In this document: in pieces, positions 1 to 6,845 of the stretch
How positions within the stretch are numbered: position 1 is the stretch's first letter
Layout: each line of letters begins with the position of its first letter
NCBI GenBank assembly: GCA_026785795.1
Contig: JAJAZJ010000136.1
Coordinates: 1 to 10,279 of the forward strand
Origin: Pseudoxanthomonas sp.
Lineage (GTDB): Bacteria; Pseudomonadota; Gammaproteobacteria; Xanthomonadales; Xanthomonadaceae
Length of the DNA stretch: 10,279 nt
Reading direction: 5' to 3'
Position numbers and translations under genes: made by a program
Notes under the pieces: model-generated
Database searches by the model: none
What the model was told of the DNA's origin: nothing
The model's input: the letters and a program-made list of their open reading frames with translations, nothing else

Positions 1-1787
1 CTGTAGGAGCGCCCCTGGGCGCGATGCGTTTCATGGCATACCGGCAAAAACATCGCGCCCAGGGGGCGCTCCGACGAGTTTGCTTTGAGCCACCGTTCGA
101 TCCCGGCCCGGTCCCGCGCCTGCAGCAGCTTGCCGCTGCGCGCCTGCAGCGTCGACAGGTCGCTGCCGCGGATCGCCTTGCGCACTTCCAGCAGGGTCGC
201 CGGATGCAGGCTGAACTCGGTCAGGCCCAGGGCCAACAGCAGCGGTGCAAGCGCAGCGTCGCCGGCGATCTCGCCGCATACGGCTACCGGGGTGGCGTGT
301 TCCCTGGCAATGTTGATCACGTGCTTCAACAGGCGCAGCACGCCGGGATGGAGCGGGGAATAGAGCTCGCCTAGGGTCTCGTTGTTGCGGTCGGCAGCCA
401 GCAGGTACTGGACCAGGTCGTTGGTGCCGATGGACAGGAAGTCCACCGCGTCCACGAATCCCTGCAGGGCGATTGCCGCGGCAGGCACCTCGATCATCGC
501 GCCCAGCGGGATGTCCTCGGCGACCTCCGCACCCTGCCTGCGCAGTTTTCCGGCGACGCGGGCGAGCCGTCTGCGCACGGCCACGATTTCCTCGCGGCTG
601 CTGATCATCGGCACCAGCACCCGCACCGGGCCGTAGCCCGAGGCACGCACGATGGCCCGCAGCTGGGTGTCGAACAGGTCGCCATTGGCCAGCGACAGGC
701 GCACGCCGCGCAGGCCCAGCGCGGGATTGTCCTCGTTGCCCAGGACCAGCCCGGTGCGATCGGCCTTGTCCGCGCCCAGGTCCAGGGTGCGGATGGTGAC
801 CGGGCGTCCGCTCATGCCCAGCACCACGTCGCGATAGGCGCGGAACTGTTCGTCCTCGTTCGGCAGCTCGTTGCGCTGCAGGAACAGGAACTCGGTGCGG
901 TACAGCCCCAGACCGGCCGCACCCAGCGAATGGGCCAGGGCCACGTCTTCGCCGGATTCGGCATTGGCCAGCAGGGCGATGTCCACGCCGTCGAGGGTGC
1001 GGGTAGGCTTCAGCCGCAGGCGGCCCAGTTCGCGCTGCTCCTTGGCCAGCTCGCGCAGCCGCCCGCGATAATCGCGCAGGTCCTCCGGGCCGGGCTCGAT
1101 CACGATCGCACCGCTGCCGCCGTCGACGATCAGCACGTCGCCATCGTTGATCTTCTGCAGCGCCCGGGACGCGCCGACGACCAGCGGCATATGCAGGCTG
1201 CGCGCAAGGATGGCGCTGTGCGAAAGCGTGCTGCCGGCCGAGGTCACCACCGCCACCACGCCCTGTGACTGCAGCTGGGCCAGCTCCGACGGGGCCACGT
1301 TGTCGCTGACTAGGATATCGCCGGCTACGCCGCCCGGGCCGTCGGTGCGCTGCTGCAGATGCGCGTGGATGCGGCCGATGACGTGGTCCAGGTCATCCAT
1401 GCGGCTCTTGAGGTAGGCGTCCTCCATGCTGTCGAAGACCGCCGCCAGCCGGTCGCGCTGCAGGCGCAGTGCGTATTCGGCGGTGAAACGGCCGGCGCGG
1501 ATGAGTTCATCCAGCCCGTGCAGCAGCTCCGGGTCGTCCAGCAGCAGGGCATGCAGGTCCAGGAACTCGCCCACCTCCTTGGCCAGCGCGCCATGCAGGC
1601 GATCGCGAAGACGCTGCATCTCGGCGCGGGTGGAATCCACGGCGACATGCAGGCGCTGCAGTTCGGCCTCCACGGCAGCGGCCGTGATCCGCTGTTCCAC
1701 GACTTCCAATGCGTGCGGCAGCCTGACCCTGGCGCGGCCAAGCGCGCTGCCGCGCGATGCGCCGTGACCGGGGATGAACAGGCGCAC
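1..1787 (-). CDS. ptsI: Phosphoenolpyruvate-protein phosphotransferase (PTS enzyme I), 3' end beyond window
   Basis: Cytoplasmic enzyme I takes phosphate from phosphoenolpyruvate onto a histidine and passes it to HPr. The reading frame is open from a GTG at 1787 to the left edge: 595 codons with no stop, so the gene is partial here. The active-site histidine is His190 in STLSHSAILARS (codon at 1220). Other family signatures are GLYRTEFLF with Arg297, and CGEIAGD with Cys504 (codon at 278), the counterpart of the catalytic cysteine in E. coli EI. The GTG start lies 3 bp after the ptsH stop, with GAGGAA at the end of ptsH as ribosome-binding site. Homology to the family fades near residue 570 (E. 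coli EI has 575 residues). From there the frame runs through an inverted REP pair, giving an unusual tail beginning SERPLGAMFLP. The true stop must lie left of position 1. Confidence 0.96.
   Translation of the reverse strand, partial: MRLFIPGHGASRGSALGRARVRLPHALEVVEQRITAAAVEAELQRLHVAVDSTRAEMQRLRDRLHGALAKEVGEFLDLHALLLDDPELLHGLDELIRAGRFTAEYALRLQRDRLAAVFDSMEDAYLKSRMDDLDHVIGRIHAHLQQRTDGPGGVAGDILVSDNVAPSELAQLQSQGVVAVVTSAGSTLSHSAILARSLHMPLVVGASRALQKINDGDVLIVDGGSGAIVIEPGPEDLRDYRGRLRELAKEQRELGRLRLKPTRTLDGVDIALLANAESGEDVALAHSLGAAGLGLYRTEFLFLQRNELPNEDEQFRAYRDVVLGMSGRPVTIRTLDLGADKADRTGLVLGNEDNPALGLRGVRLSLANGDLFDTQLRAIVRASGYGPVRVLVPMISSREEIVAVRRRLARVAGKLRRQGAEVAEDIPLGAMIEVPAAAIALQGFVDAVDFLSIGTNDLVQYLLAADRNNETLGELYSPLHPGVLRLLKHVINIAREHATPVAVCGEIAGDAALAPLLLALGLTEFSLHPATLLEVRKAIRGSDLSTLQARSGKLLQARDRAGIERWLKANSSERPLGAMFLPVCHETHRAQGRSY
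3..75. repeat. Inverted pair of GTAG-type REP elements (REPIN-like)
   Basis: Two near-identical copies face each other, separated by 24 bp. The first (3-26, plus strand) starts GTAGGAGCGCCCC and contains a perfect 6-bp hairpin, GCGCCC-CT-GGGCGC (9-22). The second (75-51, minus strand) has GTCG in place of GTAG and one extra C in the hairpin loop, and is otherwise the same. The whole can also fold as one long stem of about 21 bp. Short hairpin repeats with a leading GTAG are a known family in Stenotrophomonas, Xanthomonas and Pseudomonas and are mobilised by REP-associated tyrosine transposases. No transposase is seen here. The pair lies within the open 3' end of ptsI. Membership of a genomic repeat family is inferred from form, because only one pair is present in this window. 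Confidence 0.8.
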
Positions 1788-1790
1788 CGG

Positions 1791-2060
1791 TCAGGCTTCC
1801 TCGTCGAACCGCCGCTCGAACAGCGCAGCCACCGCTTCCATCGCTTCGGCTTCGTCTTCGCCGTCCAGGCGGACCGTGACCGGTGTGCCCTGGCCTGCGG
1901 CGAGCAGCATCACCCCCATGATGCTCTTGGCGTTGACCTCGCGGCCCTTGGCCGAAAGCGTGGCGTTGCAGCGGTAGCCGGACAGCACCTGGACCAGCTT
2001 GGCCGTGGCCCGGGCATGCAGACCGAGGCGGTTGGAAATGGTGAGTTCTCGCTCAAGCAT
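1791..2060 (-). CDS. ptsH: Phosphocarrier protein HPr
   Basis: An 89-residue HPr, the small cytoplasmic carrier between enzyme I and the EIIA proteins. The phosphorylated histidine is His15 in LGLHARATA. Ser46 lies in NAKSIMGVM, the site that HPr kinase modifies, and the neighbouring hprK makes this second switch plausible. Length is normal for the family (85-90 residues). The ATG at 2060 overlaps the end of the mannose-type EIIA gene by 8 bp, with a GGAG about 12 bp upstream, and the stop is 3 bp before the ptsI start. The three genes are therefore very likely translated from one message. The glutamate-rich end (RRFDEEA) is unremarkable. It could be named Npr for its cluster, but the paired His15 and Ser46 and the adjacent ptsI fit a general HPr. 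Confidence 0.97.
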   Translation of the reverse strand: MLERELTISNRLGLHARATAKLVQVLSGYRCNATLSAKGREVNAKSIMGVMLLAAGQGTPVTVRLDGEDEAEAMEAVAALFERRFDEEA

Positions 2061-2445
2061 CGTCGACTATCGCTCCATTGCGCGTGCCGGCAGCCGCAGT
2101 GGCCGGCAGTTGGTCCAATCCCTGTTCGGCGTAGTTCATCACCCGCAGCAGCATGGGCAAGCTGAGCGCGGATACGCGTCGGACCGGGGTGCCCAGCCGC
2201 GCCAGCTGTTCGGCCAGGTTGCTGGGGCTGGCGCCATACAGGTCGGTCAGCACCAGCACGCCCTCGCCTCCGTCCACCCTGCGCAATGCGGCGGACGCCT
2301 GCGGCAAGAGGTAGTCAAGTTCCGCGTCCAGCGGCACTTCAAATGCCTCGGTCTTCAGCGGCAGCTGCCGCAGCAACGCGGTTGCCACGGCCAGGATCGA
2401 GGTGCCAACGCCGGGATGGGTTACTAGGAGGATGCCACAGGCCAT
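2053..2445 (-). CDS. PTS EIIA component, mannose/fructose family, stand-alone domain
   Basis: A 130-residue single-domain protein of the EIIA-Man fold. The phosphoacceptor is His10 in GILLVTHPGVG, close to the N terminus as usual in this family. VLVLTDLYGASPSN in the middle is the second family signature. No EIIB or EIIC domain follows in the same protein, and none is encoded in the window, so a sugar-transport role is unlikely to rest on this locus alone. A regulatory role as an alternative phosphate acceptor from HPr is inferred from context. The ATG at 2445 has no clear Shine-Dalgarno sequence, and the gene ends 8 bp inside ptsH. Related proteins are often annotated as ManX or as a PTS fructose IIA subunit; I leave the symbol blank because the substrate is not known. 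Confidence 0.9.
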   Translation of the reverse strand: MACGILLVTHPGVGTSILAVATALLRQLPLKTEAFEVPLDAELDYLLPQASAALRRVDGGEGVLVLTDLYGASPSNLAEQLARLGTPVRRVSALSLPMLLRVMNYAEQGLDQLPATAAAGTRNGAIVDDA

Positions 2446-2473
2446 GGGGTGACGTTAACAGATGCACCTGCCC

Positions 2474-2488
2474 CGCCGTAAGACGGCG
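2474..2488. other. Small hairpin between rapZ and the EIIA gene
   Basis: A perfect 6-bp GC-rich stem with a 3-nt loop (CGCCGT-CTT-ACGGCG on the minus strand) sits in the 65-bp spacer between rapZ and the mannose-type EIIA gene. No run of T follows on either strand, so it is not a standard intrinsic terminator. It might be an RNA processing or stability element, or chance in GC-rich DNA. Confidence 0.35.
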
Positions 2489-2510
2489 CGTCGATTGCAA
2501 TGTCGGTCGC

Positions 2511-3401
2511 CTAGGCCAATTCGCGGTGGAACGTGGCCACCTCGTCCCAGCCCTGCGCGCGGGCATGGCTGGCCAGGCGCTCGGCCAGGTACACGGACCG
2601 GTGCTTGCCGCCGGTACAGCCGAAGGCGACGGTCACGTAGCTGCGGGTCTCGCCGCGCAGGCGCGGCAGCCAGCTGTCCAGGAACGCGCTGACCTGGCCC
2701 ACGTATTCGCCTACCTCCGGCTGTGCGTCAAGGTAATCGCGCACCTCGCCATCGCGGCCGGACAGCGGGCGCAGGAGCTCGTTCCAGTGCGGATTGGGCA
2801 GCACCCGTGCATCGAACACGAAATCGGCATCGGCCGGGACCCCGTGCCGGTAGGCGAAGGATTCGAACAGCAGGGAAAGGGTAGGGCTGTTGTTGAGCGC
2901 GAAGTCCGCGATCAGCCTGCGCCGCAGCTGGTGCACGTTGAGGCCGCTGGTGTCGATGGTGACGTCCGCCTCGATGCGCAGCGGTTCGGTGATCTCGCGC
3001 TCGCGCGCGATGGACTCGGGCAGGGACAGCCCGAAATGGGCCAGCGGGTGCTTGCGCCGGGTGTCGGAATAGCGCCGCAGCAGCACGTCGTCGCTGGCGT
3101 CGAAGAACAGCAGGGTGGCTTCAAGGCCAAGCTCGGACAGTGCGGAGCGCCACTGCGCAAGCCGCGACAGGTCGCTGTGCCGGTTGCGCACGTCAATGCC
3201 TACTGCGATCTTCTGGCGCAGGGTGTCGTCGCGCATCAGGCTGCGCACGAACGAGGGCAGCAGCTCCACCGGCAGGTTGTCGACGCAGTAGTAGTCCAGG
3301 TCCTCGAAGGTCTTCAGCGCGACCGACTTGCCGGAGCCGGACAGGCCACTGACGATGATCACCGTGGGTGAAGCGGGGCCGCTGGCGGCGTGGCTGTTCA
3401 C
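2511..3401 (-). CDS. rapZ: RNase adapter / P-loop nucleotide-binding protein RapZ
   Basis: A 296-residue RapZ (YvcJ/YhbJ family). In E. coli RapZ binds the small RNA GlmZ and presents it to RNase E, setting the amount of glucosamine-6-phosphate synthase. The N-terminal domain has the Walker A motif GLSGSGKS at residues 19-26 and the conserved DNLP segment. The C-terminal domain has [16 protein letters not shown], typical of the family. The start is a GTG at 3401 that overlaps the hprK stop as GTGA, which supports coupled translation. Unlike E. coli RapZ, which as I recall ends in a lysine/arginine cluster used for RNA binding, this protein ends VATFHRELA with no basic tail. The family call is firm, but the RNA partner is unknown here. 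Confidence 0.96.
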   Translation of the reverse strand: MNSHAASGPASPTVIIVSGLSGSGKSVALKTFEDLDYYCVDNLPVELLPSFVRSLMRDDTLRQKIAVGIDVRNRHSDLSRLAQWRSALSELGLEATLLFFDASDDVLLRRYSDTRRKHPLAHFGLSLPESIAREREITEPLRIEADVTIDTSGLNVHQLRRRLIADFALNNSPTLSLLFESFAYRHGVPADADFVFDARVLPNPHWNELLRPLSGRDGEVRDYLDAQPEVGEYVGQVSAFLDSWLPRLRGETRSYVTVAFGCTGGKHRSVYLAERLASHARAQGWDEVATFHRELA

Positions 3402-4348
3402 CGCGAGCTGATTTCCAGCAGGTTGCTGTGGCGGGCGATGAACATCGCCGCCGGGTCGATGCCCTTGGTGCGCAGGATGTGCAGGCGGGTCGCCGCTTCG
3501 GTCAGCACCGCCAGGTTGCGTCCGGGCATGACCGGAAGGGTGATCAGGGGCACGTCCAGGTCCAGCACGTGGCGGGTTCCGCTGTCGCCGGTGAGGCGCT
3601 CGTAGCCATGCGGGTTGGGCTCGGTCATTGGCCGGGTCAGGTGCACCATCAGGCGCAGGTACTTGTTCTTCTTGACCGCCGTGTCGCCAAACATCTCGCG
3701 GACGTTGAGCACGCCCAGTCCGCGGACTTCCAGCAGGTCCTGCAGCAACTCCGGGCAGGTGCCGTCCAGCACGTCAGGCGCAATCTGGGTGAACTCGGGC
3801 GCATCGTCGGCGACCAGGCGATGGCCGCGGCTGAGCAGCTCCAGCGCCAGTTCGCTCTTGCCCGAGCCCGACTCGCCGGTGATCAGCACGCCGATCGAGT
3901 AGATTTCCATGAACACGCCGTGCAGGGTCATCCTAGGCGCCAGGGTGCGGGCCAGGTGGTAGGAGATATGGTTGAACAGTTCATGGCCGCGCTTGGGCGA
4001 TACCCACAGCGGCGTGTCCGACTCTTCCGCGGCACCGCGAAGGTCCTCGGGACAGGACTGGTTCTTGCTGACTACCAGGGCCAGCGGACGGTACTGGACG
4101 ACCTTCTCGATGGTTTCCCAGCGCTGCCTGGAATCCAGCGAATCCAGCCAGGCCAGCTCCTCGGTGCCCAGGATCTGCACCTTGTTGGGATAGATGGTGT
4201 TCAGATAGCCGGCCAGCGACGGGCGGCGGGCAACCGTGTCAACGGCCTCCAGTTCGCGGTGTTCGCCCTTCTGGCCGGCCAGCCAGCGCAGGGCCAGGCG
4301 CTCCTTCTGCTGGTCGAACAGTTCGCGGGCAGTGATGCTGGTGGTCAT
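3398..4348 (-). CDS. hprK: HPr kinase/phosphorylase
   Basis: A 316-residue bifunctional enzyme that phosphorylates and dephosphorylates HPr on Ser46. The N-terminal domain spans roughly residues 1-135. The catalytic domain shows His143 in LHGVFMEIY, then the P-loop GESGSGKS at 158-165, acidic residues in LVADD (178-182), and the HprK signature EVRGLGVLN at 207-215. Length matches the family (about 310-320). Its ATG overlaps the ptsN stop (ATGA), and its own stop overlaps the rapZ start (GTGA), so it sits in a tightly coupled trio. HprK is best known from Firmicutes, where it controls catabolite repression. In proteobacteria it usually occurs, as here, beside regulatory PTS genes. The target HPr with Ser46 is encoded about 1.3 kb downstream. 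Confidence 0.97.
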   Translation of the reverse strand: MTTSITARELFDQQKERLALRWLAGQKGEHRELEAVDTVARRPSLAGYLNTIYPNKVQILGTEELAWLDSLDSRQRWETIEKVVQYRPLALVVSKNQSCPEDLRGAAEESDTPLWVSPKRGHELFNHISYHLARTLAPRMTLHGVFMEIYSIGVLITGESGSGKSELALELLSRGHRLVADDAPEFTQIAPDVLDGTCPELLQDLLEVRGLGVLNVREMFGDTAVKKNKYLRLMVHLTRPMTEPNPHGYERLTGDSGTRHVLDLDVPLITLPVMPGRNLAVLTEAATRLHILRTKGIDPAAMFIARHSNLLEISSR

Positions 4349-4809
4349 GCGGCGATCTGCGGTGGGGGCGGGGTGTGCAGCAGAATGGCACGCATCGTGG
4401 CCGGATCGTTGGCGCTGCGCAACGCGGCGCGCAGCTGCGGGCTGGAAAAACGCTCGGCCAGCTCCGAGAGCAGCAGCAGGTGCTGGTGGGTGTAGTGGTC
4501 GGGTACTGCCATGGCGAACACCAGGTCCACGCGCTCGCCGTCATCAGCATTGAAATCCACCGCATGCTGCAGCCGCAACAGGACTCCCCGCGGTGCATCC
4601 AGCCCCTGCACGCGGCCATGCGGGATGGCGATCCCGTGGCCAATCGCGGTGCTGCCCAGCTGCTCACGGGCCTGCAGGCTGGCGCGCAGTTCACCCGTAT
4701 CGGCCTGCTCGCAGGAAAGCTGCTGCGCGGCGGCCTCCAGCACCGCGCCGCGATCGCGCGCATCCAGCATGCAGGCATGCAATTCGGGTATTTGCTGGTC
4801 AAGGGACAT
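4345..4809 (-). CDS. ptsN: Nitrogen-regulatory PTS EIIA protein (EIIA-Ntr)
   Basis: A 154-residue protein of the EIIA fructose/Ntr fold. The phosphoacceptor is His64 in GIAIPHGR, the family motif. [20 protein letters not shown] in the second half fits the conserved core. EIIA-Ntr does not transport sugar: in other bacteria its phosphorylation state signals to potassium uptake, sensor kinases and sigma-54-related functions. The ATG at 4809 gives [10 protein letters not shown]. No strong Shine-Dalgarno sequence precedes it, and the spacer to hpf is 50 bp with nothing else seen in it. The end overlaps hprK by 4 bp. No dedicated EI-Ntr (ptsP) is present in this window, so phosphate most likely comes from the EI and HPr encoded nearby; that is an inference from position. 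Confidence 0.95.
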   Translation of the reverse strand: MSLDQQIPELHACMLDARDRGAVLEAAAQQLSCEQADTGELRASLQAREQLGSTAIGHGIAIPHGRVQGLDAPRGVLLRLQHAVDFNADDGERVDLVFAMAVPDHYTHQHLLLLSELAERFSSPQLRAALRSANDPATMRAILLHTPPPPQIAA

Positions 4810-4859
4810 GGTGATCGCGCGGATTCAGGCGGTGGGGTGAGGTGGCGTGTGCAGCCAGG

Positions 4860-5177
4860 TCAATCGGCATTCTCGCCGCGGGGCGCACGCTGTGCGTCCA
4901 GCTTTTTCTGCTTGTGCTTGAGCAGCAGGCGGTCCAGCTTGTCGGCCAGGATATCGATCGCGGCGTACATGGTCTCGGCGGCAGCGTCAGCATGCAGGGT
5001 GCGCCCGGCGAGCGTGAGGGTGGCCTCGGCCACGAAGTCGGGTTTGCGTATGCCCAGCTGGGCGCGGACCTCCAGCGGCTGGTCGAAGTGTCGCCCGAGC
5101 CGCTGCAGCTTGGTTTCGACGTATTCCCGGAGTGCCGGGGTGACTTCGATATGTTGCCCATGGGTCTCGATACGCAT
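4860..5177 (-). CDS. hpf: Ribosome hibernation promoting factor, short form
   Basis: A 105-residue protein of the HPF/RaiA family that binds the 30S decoding region and inactivates ribosomes in stationary phase. The start MRIETHGQHIEVTPALREYV matches the family N terminus, and IRKPDFVAEATLTLAGRTLHADAAAETMYAAIDILADKLDRLL covers the conserved core, followed by a basic KHKQKK patch. Length fits the short form (about 95-110); there is no C-terminal dimerisation domain. The frame stays open 44 codons upstream to an ATG at 5309, but that part looks like no known N terminus. The ATG at 5177 has a strong AGGAGG at 6 bp, so I chose it. The position directly after rpoN and before ptsN is the same in enteric bacteria. 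Confidence 0.95.
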   Translation of the reverse strand: MRIETHGQHIEVTPALREYVETKLQRLGRHFDQPLEVRAQLGIRKPDFVAEATLTLAGRTLHADAAAETMYAAIDILADKLDRLLLKHKQKKLDAQRAPRGENAD

Positions 5178-5183
5178 CGTTTG

Positions 5184-5189
5184 CCTCCT
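5184..5189 (-). promoter_or_regulatory. Strong Shine-Dalgarno sequence for hpf
   Basis: AGGAGG on the minus strand, 6 nt before the ATG at 5177. It is the best ribosome-binding site in the window and decides the hpf start against the longer in-frame reading. Confidence 0.85.
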
Positions 5190-5203
5190 GCTGGGTCGAT
5201 GGA

Positions 5204-5218
5204 CCGCGAACATCGCGG
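5204..5218. other. Small hairpin in the hpf leader
   Basis: A perfect 6-bp stem with a 3-nt loop (CCGCGA-TGT-TCGCGG on the minus strand) lies 14 bp upstream of the hpf Shine-Dalgarno sequence. No T run follows. It could affect mRNA stability or translation of hpf, or be chance. The rest of the 159-bp rpoN-hpf spacer (5178-5336) contains no gene that I can support. It holds an AT-richer patch just after the rpoN stop and two weak promoter-like motifs discussed in the findings. Confidence 0.4.
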
Positions 5219-5336
5219 GTGGTGTCGTTGTGGGTGCTGACCACGCGGGCCTGGTGGAAGTTCGATTCCTCAGGGGATGCGCAATTCCGCCGCCCGCTGG
5301 ATGCATCATGGCCGATCAATCCTTATTGAATCGTTA

Positions 5337-6794
5337 TCACCCGATGCGCACGCGCTCGTGCGAGGACAGTATTTCCATGGCCTCACGGTACTTGGCCACG
5401 GTGCGGCGCGCCACCGGCACGCCGGAGGTCTTCAGCAGGTCGGCAAGCTTGGCGTCGGACAGCGGCTTGCGCGGGTTCTCGGCTTCGATCAGGCGGCGGA
5501 TCATGGACTGGATGGCGATGCTGGAGGTCTCGCCGCCGCCCTCGCTGCCGACCCCGGAAGCGAAGAAGGCGCGCAACGGCAGCGTGCCGCGAGGCGTGCG
5601 GACGTACTTGCGGGCGATGGCGCGGGACACGGTGGATTCGTGCAGGCCCACTTCCACCGCCACTTCGCGCAGGGTCAGCGGGCGCAGGGCCTGCGCGCCG
5701 AACTCCAGGAACCCGGCCTGCTGCCGCAGCAGGCAGCGGGTCACCTTGAGCAGGGTATCGCCCCGTGCTTCCAGGCTTTTCAGCAGCCAGCGTGCTTCCT
5801 GCAGGTGGCCGCGCAGGTAGCCGGCATCGTTCTCCCCGCACTGCTGGATCATCTGCTCGTAGCCGCGGTGGATGGTGATGCGCGGCAGGTGGTTGCGGGC
5901 CAGAGCCGCGCGCCACACCCCACGCTGGCGCCAGACCACGCAATCGGGCACCACGTACGTGTCGTGCTCCAGAGCGCCGACCTGCGCGCCGGGTTTGGGG
6001 TCCAGCGAGCGCAGCAGTTGCACGACGACCTCGACCTCGGCCACCGTGCGCTTGAGCTCCGCGGCAAGCCCGGCGATGCCGCTGCGCGGCAGCCGTTCCA
6101 GCGCAGGGCCGCCCACGATCTGCACGGCCAGGGCCTTGCCGGGTGTGTCATCGGACAGCACCGCCAGCTGCAGGTGCAGGCACTCGCCAAGCGTGCGCGC
6201 AGCGACGCCAACCGGGTCGAAGCGCTGCAGCTGGTGCAGTACGGTGAGTATCTCTTCTTCGTCGGCGCTGATTTCGGGCAGCAGGCCCTCGGCGATGCCG
6301 GCAAGCGGCTCGCGCAGGTAGCCGTCGTCGTCCAGCGCATCTATGAGCGTGGCACCGATGCTGCGGTCACGCGGGGACAGGTGGGAAAGGTGCAGCTGCC
6401 AGAGCAGGTGGTCCTGCAGGGTGTCGACTTCAGCCACCCGTTCGGCGGCCGAGCCCTGGTTGTCGTCGTCGTCGAACGAACCGCCGCCACTGTTGCCGCC
6501 ACCATCCAGCGACCACGGGGGTTCATCGGCGGTCCAGTCATCGGCATCGCCGTTGGTTTCGGAATCACGCGGGTCTTCCGGGGGCGCGTCATCGGCGGGA
6601 GCGGTGTCGCCGCTGGCCGGCTCGCCCACGGCGTCGGCGCCATCGTCCCAGTCCAGCAATGGGTTGGTTTCGACGGCTTCGGTGATCTCGAGCTCAAGCT
6701 CGGCCGCGGACATCTGCAGCAAACGGATGGCCTGACGCAGCTGCGGCGTCATGACCAGTTGCTGACCCATCGATGTCTGCAGGCGTGGCTTCAT
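5337..6794 (-). CDS. rpoN: RNA polymerase sigma-54 factor RpoN
   Basis: A 485-residue sigma-54, which directs RNA polymerase to -24/-12 promoters and needs AAA+ activators to open them. Region I is the glutamine- and leucine-rich segment of about residues 1-50 (LQTSMGQQLVMTPQLRQAIRLLQ). Region II is a long acidic linker of about 50-115 with runs such as DDDD. The core-binding domain includes QRFDPVGVAARTLGECL (190-206). A helix-turn-helix lies in LTLREVAVEVGLHESTVS (373-390), and the RpoN box ARRTVAKYRE at 462-471 reads the -24 element. I start at the ATG at 6794 (MKPRLQTS) because this matches the family. An in-frame GTG at 6812 would add six residues and cannot be excluded, since the ribosome-binding site is poor for both. 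It follows lptB after a 51-bp spacer. Confidence 0.96.
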   Translation of the reverse strand: MKPRLQTSMGQQLVMTPQLRQAIRLLQMSAAELELEITEAVETNPLLDWDDGADAVGEPASGDTAPADDAPPEDPRDSETNGDADDWTADEPPWSLDGGGNSGGGSFDDDDNQGSAAERVAEVDTLQDHLLWQLHLSHLSPRDRSIGATLIDALDDDGYLREPLAGIAEGLLPEISADEEEILTVLHQLQRFDPVGVAARTLGECLHLQLAVLSDDTPGKALAVQIVGGPALERLPRSGIAGLAAELKRTVAEVEVVVQLLRSLDPKPGAQVGALEHDTYVVPDCVVWRQRGVWRAALARNHLPRITIHRGYEQMIQQCGENDAGYLRGHLQEARWLLKSLEARGDTLLKVTRCLLRQQAGFLEFGAQALRPLTLREVAVEVGLHESTVSRAIARKYVRTPRGTLPLRAFFASGVGSEGGGETSSIAIQSMIRRLIEAENPRKPLSDAKLADLLKTSGVPVARRTVAKYREAMEILSSHERVRIG

Positions 6795-6845
6795 ACCTCT
6801 ATCCGATATCACCCATGGTCACGGCGCCCGGCCGCGCGGCGTGCA

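Noticed and set aside
1..1787. A frameshifted or broken ptsI, because no closed frame ends in the window
   Set aside because: Following the frame codon by codon through the N-terminal third and checking it at the later motifs shows one unbroken frame with His190, Arg297 and Cys504 in register. The stop simply lies beyond the left edge.
2286..4495. Long plus-strand open frames opposite rapZ and hprK
   Set aside because: They are antisense shadows of genes with clear catalytic motifs, have no ribosome-binding sites and show low-complexity composition.
5251..5280. A tRNA-like T-loop sequence (GTTCGATTCC) on the plus strand
   Set aside because: The flanking bases do not form the 5-bp T stem, and no acceptor, D or anticodon arms could be placed around it.
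5178..5309. A 44-residue N-terminal extension of hpf from an upstream ATG
   Set aside because: The extension resembles no HPF N terminus, and the ATG at 5177 has a consensus Shine-Dalgarno sequence 6 nt upstream.
6795..6845. GC-rich palindromic bases between lptB and rpoN as a terminator
   Set aside because: The pairing is short and no T run follows; the 51-bp spacer fits continued transcription into rpoN.
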